Source: CAYWEP01 sp964457405 (GTDB taxonomy: Bacteria > Patescibacteriota > Microgenomatia > Levybacterales > UBA12049). Taken from it: DNA of 11,885 nt. The position numbers and the translations under genes were made by a program. The notes under the pieces were generated by a model that was given only the letters and a program-made list of their open reading frames with translations, had not been told where the DNA came from and ran no database searches. Positions 1 to 5,298 of the stretch are shown here, one piece after another. The stretch's first letter is position 1. Each line of letters starts with the position of its first letter. The stretch is from the NCBI GenBank assembly GCA_964457405.1, contig CAYWEP010000033.1:1-11885 (forward strand), read 5' to 3'.

Positions 1-1
1 A

Positions 2-175
2 CATTTTGAGGCTCTGAATGCAGAGTTGAAGAAGGAAAAAATTAAACAAAAGTACTTCTTTCATTTTGTGAGTCCAGAGAGTTATCCTGAGTTTGTTGAA
101 TATGTGCAAGACGGGAGGCTTTTTAAGGGAGAATTTCGTAGCAAGTTAGAAGATCGTTTAGAGGATACAGGTTAG
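2..175 (+). CDS. 3' end of an unrecognised protein (partial)
   Basis: An open frame enters from the left edge and gives 57 residues before TAG at 173-175. The visible part is hydrophilic and charged, rich in Lys, Glu and aromatic residues (for example YFFHFVSPESYPEFVEYV), with no membrane segment or cysteine. It ends in a run of acidic and basic residues. I do not recognise the family. The composition matches the AT-rich element to its right, so it is probably an element gene. Its function cannot be judged from this fragment. The next gene starts 247 bases downstream, beyond a strongly structured leader. Confidence 0.6.
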   Translation, partial: HFEALNAELKKEKIKQKYFFHFVSPESYPEFVEYVQDGRLFKGEFRSKLEDRLEDTG

Positions 176-269
176 TTTACGAATCGGATAGTAGGTATTA
201 CCATGTAGGTACAACTGAATAGTGTGGATGACCTAAACCAGTAGATTCGTCTCTGGCATGGTCTCAAAT

Positions 270-371
270 CCGAACCAACATAAAAAACCCGTCATCAGGG
301 TCGTTGGTTCGGTTATCAGGGGAAACTCTGGTAGGGGTATCCGCAAGGACCCTCCTGGTGGCGGGCTTTTT
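270..371 (+). promoter_or_regulatory. structured leader RNA, possible attenuator or small RNA
   Basis: In the plus-strand RNA, bases 282-300 pair with 353-371. Of 19 positions, 18 pair, counting three G-U wobbles, with one A-C mismatch (287/366). The 3' arm ends in five U. Inside the loop, 306-310 pairs with 347-351 and 314-319 with 328-333. A competing perfect 10-bp inverted repeat joins 270-279 (CCGAACCAAC) to 303-312 and uses some of the same bases, so the two folds cannot fully coexist. This is the layout of a terminator/antiterminator switch or of a compact small RNA. The G-U pairs would be A-C mismatches on the other strand, which favours plus-strand transcription. The pairing is seen; the function is inferred. 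I do not recognise a known riboswitch class. Confidence 0.5.
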
Positions 372-390
372 GTTTGTCGAACAAAGATAC

Positions 391-420
391 CGCTACAAAT
401 TACTAGGTAATCATGTAGCG
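391..420 (+). promoter_or_regulatory. hairpin abutting the start codon at 423
   Basis: CGCTACA at 391-397 pairs with 414-420 and ATTAC at 399-403 pairs with 407-411, leaving a TAG loop and a one-against-two-base internal loop. That is 12 base pairs ending two bases before ATG 423. No Shine-Dalgarno sequence fits between hairpin and start. It could be an RNA element that controls initiation, or a dyad operator in DNA. Confidence 0.5.
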
Positions 421-422
421 AT

Positions 423-890
423 ATGACTAAAAAAACAAAAATCATCATCGGAGTTTCTGTCGGAGCTTTTATCTTAATCAGTATGCTTCTGAGTTGGTTA
501 AGCGAAGTCAGAGAAAATAACAGACAGGCAATAGAAATATTGCAAAGGGACGGACAGGAAAGTATGCAGAATATACAAAACGAACTTGATAATCTCGATA
601 AGGAAATGGCAAACCGAACCTATCAGCCAGTCTTTTCTTTCGCTGGGTCTGGCGTAAAAAACTCGGAGCCGTTTGTCATTCGAGGTGAAAGGTTCAAAAT
701 AAGATACGACTGCACTGGAGATTTATGTTCTGCGAATCTGGAAAAGGTCGGAAGTGTATTCGGTGGCGGTTTGATTATGAACTCTACGGGATCTGCACAT
801 GACGAAACCATCTTTTACGGAAGCGGAGAGTATTACATAAGTTCCAACTCGATGGGTGACTACTTAATGACAGTTGAGGATTATAGATAA
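423..890 (+). CDS. membrane-anchored coiled-coil protein with extracytoplasmic beta domain
   Basis: This is a 155-residue protein. After a basic N-terminus (MTKKTK), residues 7-26 form one hydrophobic membrane segment. Residues 28-62 are polar, with the Glu/Gln/Leu spacing of a coiled coil. Residues 68-155 look like a beta-rich domain with many Gly and Ser, containing Cys97 and Cys102, which could form a disulfide outside the cell. The expected topology is N-in with the C-terminal domain exposed. I do not recognise a named family. It lies 29 bases before the amidase gene, and both products face the envelope, so they probably act together at the cell surface. The ATG at 423 lacks a Shine-Dalgarno sequence and follows a hairpin directly. 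Confidence 0.8.
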   Translation: MTKKTKIIIGVSVGAFILISMLLSWLSEVRENNRQAIEILQRDGQESMQNIQNELDNLDKEMANRTYQPVFSFAGSGVKNSEPFVIRGERFKIRYDCTGDLCSANLEKVGSVFGGGLIMNSTGSAHDETIFYGSGEYYISSNSMGDYLMTVEDYR

Positions 891-897
891 ATTATTG

Positions 898-917
898 GTT
901 TAACAGTATTATTAAAC
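898..917 (+). promoter_or_regulatory. inverted repeat directly upstream of the amidase start
   Basis: GTTTAA (898-903) and TTAAAC (912-917) form a perfect 6-bp inverted repeat with an 8-base spacer, ending two bases before ATG 920. It is AT-rich and short, so chance is possible. The placement matches that of the hairpin before the start at 423. Confidence 0.25.
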
Positions 918-919
918 AT

Positions 920-1582
920 ATGAAAAACTCTATAGTGATTTTAGGACTGGCATTACTCATAGCACTTCCAGTCAGTGCGGCTACTTCCCTTACGGGGAAA
1001 GTTATTGCGCTCGACGCAGGACATGGCAACGGAGAAACGGGCGCTGTCGGTGTTTGTAATGGCGTAGAAGTTATTGAGGCAAATGTAAATCTGGCAGTGC
1101 GTGCTGAACTGAAAGCGTTGATTGAGGCGGGAGAAGGAACGGTGCATGAAGTAACCCAACTCTCATCAAGACAAGATAGGGTGGCGGATGCTGAAAGTGC
1201 TGGCTCTGATGTGCTTATTTCTATCCATCACAATGGGTCATCAAATCCATCTGCGGACTACACGCAAAGTTTTGTGACTCAAAAGAATGACAAGATTTTT
1301 GCTGGATACCTTCATCCAAGAATTGTAAGTGCTCTCGATTTGCAGGATAAAGGAATCAAAAATGATGGATACGGTATGACGGTGTACGGATCTCTCCCCG
1401 GAGTCTTAACGGAATCATACTTCATTACAAATACAGAGGCGGCGTGTGATTTCATTGATTACCAGAACGGTGCAACAAATACTCGTGTGCAGAAAGAAGC
1501 ACAAGCGATGTACGATGGTCTGGTAGTGTATTTCTCAGAGAATACTGGAAGTGGGGGTAACGGCAAGGGCAGAAACAGATGA
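920..1582 (+). CDS. secreted N-acetylmuramoyl-L-alanine amidase (Amidase_3)
   Basis: This 220-residue zinc amidase should cleave the bond between N-acetylmuramic acid and L-alanine in peptidoglycan, outside the membrane. Residues 1-20 form a signal peptide (MKNSIVILGLALLIALPVSA), with likely cleavage after VSA. The Amidase_3 signatures are in order: DAGHG with zinc ligand His35, Glu53 in EANVN, SIHHN with His103, and LTES with catalytic Glu165. No separate wall-binding domain is present; the protein ends in a short Gly/Asn/Arg-rich tail. Its length is typical of a bare catalytic domain. It follows an anchored coiled-coil protein and overlaps the next micro-gene by ATGA. On a mobile element such enzymes usually open the wall locally for transfer or lysis; that role is inferred here. 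Confidence 0.93.
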   Translation: MKNSIVILGLALLIALPVSAATSLTGKVIALDAGHGNGETGAVGVCNGVEVIEANVNLAVRAELKALIEAGEGTVHEVTQLSSRQDRVADAESAGSDVLISIHHNGSSNPSADYTQSFVTQKNDKIFAGYLHPRIVSALDLQDKGIKNDGYGMTVYGSLPGVLTESYFITNTEAACDFIDYQNGATNTRVQKEAQAMYDGLVVYFSENTGSGGNGKGRNR

Positions 1583-1752
1583 TAACCAAACGCTCACTTA
1601 GAAAATTCAAATCACTCTACGAGAAACGCTTTGGCGAAAAGCTTTCTGATAAAGAAGTCGAACGGAAAGCAGACTATCTCTTGAATATTTACCGTGCTGT
1701 GTACGGGAATGTAGAGTTTCCAGATTCTGAAAAGAAAACCAACGAGAAGTAA
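1579..1752 (+). CDS. 57-residue hypothetical protein
   Basis: ATG at 1579 overlaps the amidase stop (ATGA) and the frame ends with TAA at 1750-1752. AAGGG at 1565-1569 inside the amidase gene is a usable Shine-Dalgarno sequence nine bases upstream. The protein is basic and probably all-helical: an N-terminal SLRKFKSLYEKRFGEKLSD stretch is followed by a helix ending NIYRAVYG and a charged tail. The pattern (FKxLYxxxFGxxLSDxE) resembles small helical proteins I associate with CPR genomes, but I cannot name a family. The overlap and Shine-Dalgarno sequence support translational coupling to the amidase. Confidence 0.65.
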   Translation: MITKRSLRKFKSLYEKRFGEKLSDKEVERKADYLLNIYRAVYGNVEFPDSEKKTNEK

Positions 1753-2093
1753 TGCGTCGCACTTTCGATGGCTTCCGTGATGATCTTACTCATTTTGGCG
1801 TTTTTTAAGTCTTTGTAAGGAAAATGTACCCAGAGTTGGCTTTTGGGTAATACGCTTAGGAGTAGTAGGACACCTCGGCCATTCTCTCGGCCTACAGAAT
1901 CACGTCTGGTGATAGTTCGGGTGGTCGGTAATGGTTTTATATATCTTAGGTAAAACTCATCAAATCGGGTCATTTTCTGACCCTTCAAACTTTATAAGTT
2001 TATAGACCTCTAAGGATTTATAAAATTATAAACTTCAAATGCTTCCATGTTGTTCCACGTTGACGTGGCCTGTCGGTTCTCTAAGATGGAGAT
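1753..2093. other. 341-base gene-free stretch with several hairpins
   Basis: No plus-strand gene is evident. Plus-strand hairpins are seen at 1827-1835/1841-1849 (nine pairs, two G-U), 1899-1903/1909-1913 (ATCAC/GTGAT) and 1967-1972/1978-1983 (GGGTCA/TGACCC). CTCGGCC is repeated directly within 1874-1892. An AT-rich dyad joins AAGTTTATA (1996-2004) to 2027-2035. The right end holds the promoter-like sequence of the next gene. A minus-strand frame of 94 codons from ATG 1973 to 1689, preceded by a weak AAGGG, also crosses the region and overlaps the 3' end of the preceding gene. I cannot decide whether it is real. The stretch may carry a non-coding RNA or a terminator for the envelope module. 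Confidence 0.4.
2055..2093 (+). promoter_or_regulatory. promoter with overlapping palindromic operator candidate
   Basis: TTGACG (2060-2065), a 16-base spacer and TAAGAT (2082-2087) form a sigma-70-like promoter. The -10 box ends six bases before ATG 2094, so the predicted transcript would start at or next to the start codon. The palindrome CCACGT-TG-ACGTGG (2055-2068) covers the -35 box. The gene encodes a DNA-binding protein, so self-repression is a reasonable inference. GGAG at 2088-2091 is too close to the ATG to act as a Shine-Dalgarno sequence. Confidence 0.5.
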
Positions 2094-2918
2094 ATGAAAG
2101 TCATCTTGAAAGAGACAAAAAAGACTCCCGAAGAAAAACGTCTACTCAAAAGTAAGCTTGAAGAACTTGGAAGGATGGTTGTTACATCAAATACAGCACA
2201 ACTACTTGGTGTTGCATTTGACGGAATGCCAGTTGAGAATTCTACTCTCAAGAAAAACCGCTCGTGGCGCGATTTACTTTTGCATTGTGAAAAGGTATCA
2301 AAGATGAGTGGAGAGTTCGTTTCGATGGATATTTTCTATTCTGATATCAGGACGGATATCTGTATTTATGTCAGTGAGAATTGGCACAAACTGGAACACA
2401 CACCATCAAACAAGTTTCCTGTTATTGTCCTCTGGAAGCTATATGGAGAAACAAAAAAGAGTCTACGAGAAGCGAATATGCACAAGGTGATTAGCCATAT
2501 TGAGGATTGGGACGATGTCGGAGATTCCATAAATGATTTCAGTACGATGACAGCTCACGAAATGCACTCACAGGGGAAGTGGTACATTCTTATAGAAGGT
2601 ATTGCCAATGAAGTTGGTTTGAGTGCTGAGACATTAAGAAACTGGGAAAGAAAAGGCAAGATTTCGTGTGAAAGAATCTATCACCACTCTCCACTCAAAA
2701 AAGTCACCTACTTACGAGGGGTTCCACGCGATAATGTTCATCGTTTCATTGCAGAGATTCGGAAGATCCAAGAACAGGAAAAACCACCTGTAGGATTCCT
2801 TAGTGCCAAGGAAGCATGTAAAAAAATTGGCATACATCGCGAAACCCTCCAGATTCACCGTGAAGCTGGCAAATATGAATATGTCAAAATAGGCAACGCT
2901 TTTTTCTACAAAGTATAA
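2094..2918 (+). CDS. DNA-binding protein with two MerR/excisionase-like HTH motifs
   Basis: This is a 274-residue protein. Residues 1-160 are an unrecognised, mostly helical region rich in Trp, Lys and Glu. Residues 167-190 (IEGIANEVGLSAETLRNWER) are a classic MerR/HTH_17-type helix-turn-helix. Residues 235-260 (FLSAKEACKKIGIHRETL) are a second one, followed by YVKIGNAFFYK, the beta wing typical of excisionase-like winged helices. The likely role is a transcription regulator or recombination directionality factor for the element; the sequence does not decide between them. The gene stands alone between a promoter-like sequence with a palindromic operator candidate and a strong terminator, which fits autoregulation. 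Confidence 0.75.
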   Translation: MKVILKETKKTPEEKRLLKSKLEELGRMVVTSNTAQLLGVAFDGMPVENSTLKKNRSWRDLLLHCEKVSKMSGEFVSMDIFYSDIRTDICIYVSENWHKLEHTPSNKFPVIVLWKLYGETKKSLREANMHKVISHIEDWDDVGDSINDFSTMTAHEMHSQGKWYILIEGIANEVGLSAETLRNWERKGKISCERIYHHSPLKKVTYLRGVPRDNVHRFIAEIRKIQEQEKPPVGFLSAKEACKKIGIHRETLQIHREAGKYEYVKIGNAFFYKV

Positions 2919-2941
2919 GACACGTCTAACAGAACCCGCCC

Positions 2942-2971
2942 ACTCCGCATTTCAGCGGAGTTTTTTGTTTT
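2942..2971 (+). terminator. intrinsic terminator after the HTH gene
   Basis: ACTCCGC (2942-2948) pairs with GCGGAGT (2955-2961) around an ATTTCA loop. It is followed by six T (2961-2966) and GTTTT. It lies 24 bases after the stop codon and separates the regulator from the next cluster. Confidence 0.92.
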
Positions 2972-3031
2972 ACCAAAAATCCGACAATCCCTTGAGACAT
3001 GTATTAAGCATAGGGCGACTATCAGCTTCTT

Positions 3032-3202
3032 ATGTCAAAAGGAAAATTCCAAGTAAAAATGGTCGGCTCGGAAGATACACCCGTCGAAAAAGAACGGGAG
3101 ATATTTTCGAGAATCTTGGACACTCTCCTTAAGAAATCAAAACCAGAGAAGCTGACCTCTCCCGAATTATCAAATAACCAAGGTACTCATGACCAAATAT
3201 AA
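3032..3202 (+). CDS. 56-residue hypothetical micro-protein
   Basis: ATG 3032 to TAA 3202 encodes a hydrophilic, Lys/Glu-rich protein beginning MSKGKFQVKMVGSEDTPVEK, with a short amphipathic helix around residues 20-35 and a polar tail. There is no membrane segment or known motif. No Shine-Dalgarno sequence precedes the start. It overlaps the next micro-gene by 14 bases in another frame, which suggests coupling. It would be the first gene after the terminator at 2942-2971. Its small size makes this a moderate call. Confidence 0.45.
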   Translation: MSKGKFQVKMVGSEDTPVEKEREIFSRILDTLLKKSKPEKLTSPELSNNQGTHDQI

Positions 3203-3302
3203 CTTTGTTCCTTTTTCATCAGGTGGAGACACGGAGATACGGGAACAGTTGGAACTGGTAGATGAAGTAGAAGAACAGACGGGCGACGAGGCCGAAGATT
3301 AA
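3189..3302 (+). CDS. 37-residue acidic micro-protein
   Basis: ATG 3189 to TAA 3302. AAGG at 3180-3183 lies five bases upstream, one of the few good Shine-Dalgarno sequences in the element. The product begins MTKYNFVPFSSGGDTEIRE and its last 20 residues are strongly acidic (Glu/Asp). It overlaps the preceding frame by 14 bases. It could be a small partner or DNA-mimic-like acidic peptide, but nothing beyond charge supports that. Confidence 0.4.
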   Translation: MTKYNFVPFSSGGDTEIREQLELVDEVEEQTGDEAED

Positions 3303-3311
3303 AAACTAATC

Positions 3312-3352
3312 GGATGACGGGTCTGTTGCTCTTGGTGATAGACCCCGAATCC
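3312..3352 (+). promoter_or_regulatory. stem-loop in the leader of the 3369 gene
   Basis: GGAT (3312-3315) pairs with ATCC (3349-3352) and GGGTCT (3319-3324) pairs with AGACCC (3340-3345). The three-by-three internal loop is GAC against CGA, which places G-A and A-G oppositions next to the outer stem. The structure sits 16 bases before the next ATG. It could be a protein-binding or regulatory RNA element; no U-tract follows, so it is not an intrinsic terminator. Confidence 0.4.
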
Positions 3353-3368
3353 AAAACTTAAACTAATT

Positions 3369-3638
3369 ATGAAACGTAAACAAAAGGATTCTGTCACTAT
3401 CAAAAGAATGGTGACCCCGCAGATATTGGAACAAAACGCCTCCGTTAAGCACATGTTACAGGACGGTCTCTTTGAGGTAGCTGAATTCATCAAAGAGCTG
3501 ATTGAAAACCCACCGCGCAGACCTAAGTGGCCGATTAAAAAGCAATTCTATGGTGCCAGTGGCGTACAGGAGGCAGTCTATATCGACCTGCACATCCAGA
3601 AGTTCCCCGATCCGGAGATTTCTGAGCGAATGTACTAA
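3369..3638 (+). CDS. 89-residue hypothetical protein
   Basis: The protein is basic at the N-terminus (MKRKQKDSVTIKR), has a helical middle (residues 25-48) and a Pro/Arg stretch (NPPRRPKWPIKK), and may end in a beta-rich segment. There is no cysteine, membrane segment or recognised motif. The ATG is preceded not by a Shine-Dalgarno sequence but by AACTAAT (3361-3367), a motif that recurs in this cluster. Six bases separate its stop from the methyltransferase start, so the two are probably translated together. A role linked to the methyltransferase is possible only by position. Confidence 0.6.
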   Translation: MKRKQKDSVTIKRMVTPQILEQNASVKHMLQDGLFEVAEFIKELIENPPRRPKWPIKKQFYGASGVQEAVYIDLHIQKFPDPEISERMY

Positions 3639-3644
3639 ACGAAT

Positions 3645-4166
3645 ATGCGCTTTATTGATCTATTTTGTGGAATCGGTGGCTTTCGACTCGGTATGGAAAA
3701 AGCGGGTCATGAGTGTGTCTGGTCAAACGATGTAGATCAATATTGCGCTGACATCTATGAAAAACATTTTGGTTCAAGACCTGATACAAGGGACATCCGA
3801 AGAATCTCAACTGACGAGATTCCAGACCACGACATCATCTGTGGAGGATTCCCATGCCAGTCCTTCAGTCTTGCAGGAAAGCGAAAGGGATTCCAAGACA
3901 CGAGAGGCACGCTCTTTTTCGAGATTGCTCGAATCGCAAGAGCCAAGAAAACTCCGTATCTATTCCTTGAGAATGTTAAGGGATTGCTCTCCCACGACAA
4001 CGGAAGAACTTTCGAGACAATCATCTCCACGCTTGATGAGTTGGGGTATGACACGCAATGGATGGTGTTTGACAGCTCGCGCTTTGGAGTTCCTCAGAGT
4101 CGGGAGAGAGTGTTCCTTGTCTGCAATCTTAGAGGATTCCCCAGACCCAAAATATTCTCTGTCTGA
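3645..4166 (+). CDS. DNA cytosine-5 methyltransferase, N-terminal part (frameshifted)
   Basis: The 173-residue frame carries most of the catalytic core of a C5-cytosine methyltransferase, which transfers a methyl group from S-adenosylmethionine to cytosine in DNA. Motif I is FIDLFCGIGGFRLG (residues 3-16). Motif IV is GGFPCQS with nucleophile Cys71. Motif VI is ENV with Glu109. Motif VIII is QSRER (151-155). The frame then reads VFLVCNLRGFPRPKIF, normal for the family, and stops at TGA 4164-4166. The missing target-recognition region and motifs IX-X continue in the +1 frame immediately downstream. A one-base insertion or assembly error within about 4125-4166 explains this. No restriction enzyme gene is visible, so an orphan methyltransferase protecting or marking element DNA is likely if the gene is intact. 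Confidence 0.88.
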   Translation: MRFIDLFCGIGGFRLGMEKAGHECVWSNDVDQYCADIYEKHFGSRPDTRDIRRISTDEIPDHDIICGGFPCQSFSLAGKRKGFQDTRGTLFFEIARIARAKKTPYLFLENVKGLLSHDNGRTFETIISTLDELGYDTQWMVFDSSRFGVPQSRERVFLVCNLRGFPRPKIFSV

Positions 4167-4179
4167 GAAGTACGAATCT

Positions 4180-4485
4180 ATGTTCACACCAACGGAACAA
4201 ATCAGGAGAATCGGAGAGATATCACCTCATCAGGGAGGACAAATCTATTCTTCTGATGGTGTGTCTCCGACTCTCACAACTGATGGAGGGATTCTCATAA
4301 AAACCTACAAAGAAGGTGATGTGAGGAAACTTACCCCCGTTGAGTGTGAACGATTGCAGGGATTTCCAGACGGATGGACAGAGGGTGTGAGTAAGACACA
4401 AAGATACAAACAACTTGGAAACTCCGTGACCGTGAATGTCATTGAGGAAATTGCAAGAAAGTTTGTGTCATTAAAAGTTATCTAA
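4180..4485 (+). CDS. DNA cytosine-5 methyltransferase, C-terminal part (frameshifted)
   Basis: This frame continues the methyltransferase and is open well upstream of 4180. Real similarity seems to begin near 4150, and ATG 4180 is only the first internal start. It holds a short target-recognition region (SSDGVSPTLTTDGG), motif IX (RKLTPVECERLQGFPDGW) and motif X (YKQLGNSVTVNVIEEIA). Motif X completes the AdoMet fold begun by motif I, so neither fragment alone should be active. Joined, the protein would be about 280 residues with a very small recognition domain. Its stop is six bases before the next ATG. Confidence 0.85.
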   Translation: MFTPTEQIRRIGEISPHQGGQIYSSDGVSPTLTTDGGILIKTYKEGDVRKLTPVECERLQGFPDGWTEGVSKTQRYKQLGNSVTVNVIEEIARKFVSLKVI

Positions 4486-4491
4486 AACATT

Positions 4492-4812
4492 ATGAAGAAA
4501 ATAAAACGAATTAAAAACGAAGAAAAGAGTTCATTAAAAAATACAGAGACACTTTTGCAGTTAGCAAGAGAAGTCGTCACTCAAACCCACGAAGTGTTTG
4601 ACAATTTCACGGGGATTGATGGTCGAGATGAGTTTGTGAAGTTGGAAATGAAATTTCCGCCACCAGAGCTTGATAAGAAAGATCCAAATCTTATCCGTAA
4701 AAGTAGTGTTCACTTTCAAATCACAAGCGGAGGTGTAACGGTCAAATCAACAATGCACTTCAGTGATTTGATTCAAACAGAACAAACAGAAGAAGTCGGT
4801 AAAAATAATTAA
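4492..4812 (+). CDS. 106-residue hypothetical protein
   Basis: The first 40 residues are Lys-rich and helical (MKKIKRIKNEEKSS onward), followed by a more beta-like half with FVKLEMKFPPPELDKKDP and SVHFQITSGGVTVKSTMHFSDL. There are no cysteines, membrane segments or recognised motifs. The start lies six bases after the methyltransferase stop with no Shine-Dalgarno sequence, so it is probably co-translated with it. Base composition and Lys/Glu content match the neighbouring element genes. I cannot assign a function. Confidence 0.6.
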   Translation: MKKIKRIKNEEKSSLKNTETLLQLAREVVTQTHEVFDNFTGIDGRDEFVKLEMKFPPPELDKKDPNLIRKSSVHFQITSGGVTVKSTMHFSDLIQTEQTEEVGKNN

Positions 4813-4831
4813 AAAGTAACTAATAACTAAT

Positions 4832-5292
4832 ATGAAAAAAGTTAAAAAAGAAACAAAGTGGACTAGAGGAGCAGTTTATGTGCGNNNNNNNNNNTTGCGC
4901 GTGAAGAAGTGGATGAAAGTATTCAACAGAATAAATGTATCGATTACGGAATCGAGAAGCACATTGGTGTCTGGGGCGGACATATTTACTCTGACAATGC
5001 ACCCTCAACACTCAAAGCGAGTAAAAGAAAAGAGTTCAGAGCTTTATTAAGAGCCGCGCGTGCAGGTGAGTTCAAGCATGTCTTAGTTTACAGATATGAC
5101 CGAATAGCAAGAAATCTAGAGGAATTACTAACTGTCGTAGACACATTAGACAAGCTCGGTATTAAAGTCCATTCAGTTACGGAACCTTTTCCTGATTCAC
5201 AAAAAATAGACGGGAAATTCCTGTCAACTATTCTAACTGCGATGCCAGCGTTTATGGAAAAAAGGGGTTGTGGTGGAAGGTGTAATCATTGA
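4832..5292 (+). CDS. truncated serine recombinase, catalytic domain only (contains assembly gap)
   Basis: This is a resolvase/invertase-type catalytic domain. The N-terminus ends GAVYVR just before ten Ns, where the family has V-S-T with the nucleophilic serine, so the catalytic serine itself is hidden in the gap. The frame changes across the gap; the family pattern and frame require a true gap of 3n+2 bases, for example 17. After the gap come AREEVDESIQ, IYSDNAPSTLKASKRKEF, VYRYDRIARN with the conserved arginines, and FLSTILTAMPAF of the dimer helix. It then ends abruptly in EKRGCGGRCNH. The DNA-binding, zinc-ribbon and coiled-coil parts are absent. It is either a decayed second integrase or a short protein without its own DNA-binding domain. 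Tandem AACTAAT (4818-4831) precedes the ATG. Confidence 0.8.
4885..4894. other. assembly gap of ten Ns
   Basis: Ten undetermined bases interrupt the short recombinase at its predicted catalytic serine. The frames on either side do not agree, so ten is a placeholder length. Confidence 0.98.
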
Positions 5293-5298
5293 TTCAAT

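Noticed and set aside
281..302. Minus-strand terminator-like hairpin (ACCC/GGGT followed by six T on that strand)
   Set aside because: No minus-strand gene reads into it, and the same bases form the longer plus-strand stem; kept only as an alternative reading.
350..374. Short plus-strand terminator (CCCTCC/GGCGGG then T-tract) for the first gene
   Set aside because: The stem has a mismatch and is contained within the better 282-371 pairing; it is described there and not counted twice.
233..448. Minus-strand 71-codon frame
   Set aside because: It lies antisense over the structured leader and the start of the 423 gene, has no family resemblance, and its composition follows the hairpin sequence.
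3757..4130. Left part of the 242-codon frame overlapping the methyltransferase core
   Set aside because: Before about 4130 it is a shadow of the real frame, low in recognisable motifs; only its end is methyltransferase.
4158..4168. Programmed +1 frameshift of the prfB type at the methyltransferase TGA
   Set aside because: The codon before TGA is GTC, and a slipped tRNA would not re-pair on TCT; there is no upstream Shine-Dalgarno-like stimulator. An indel or read error is simpler.
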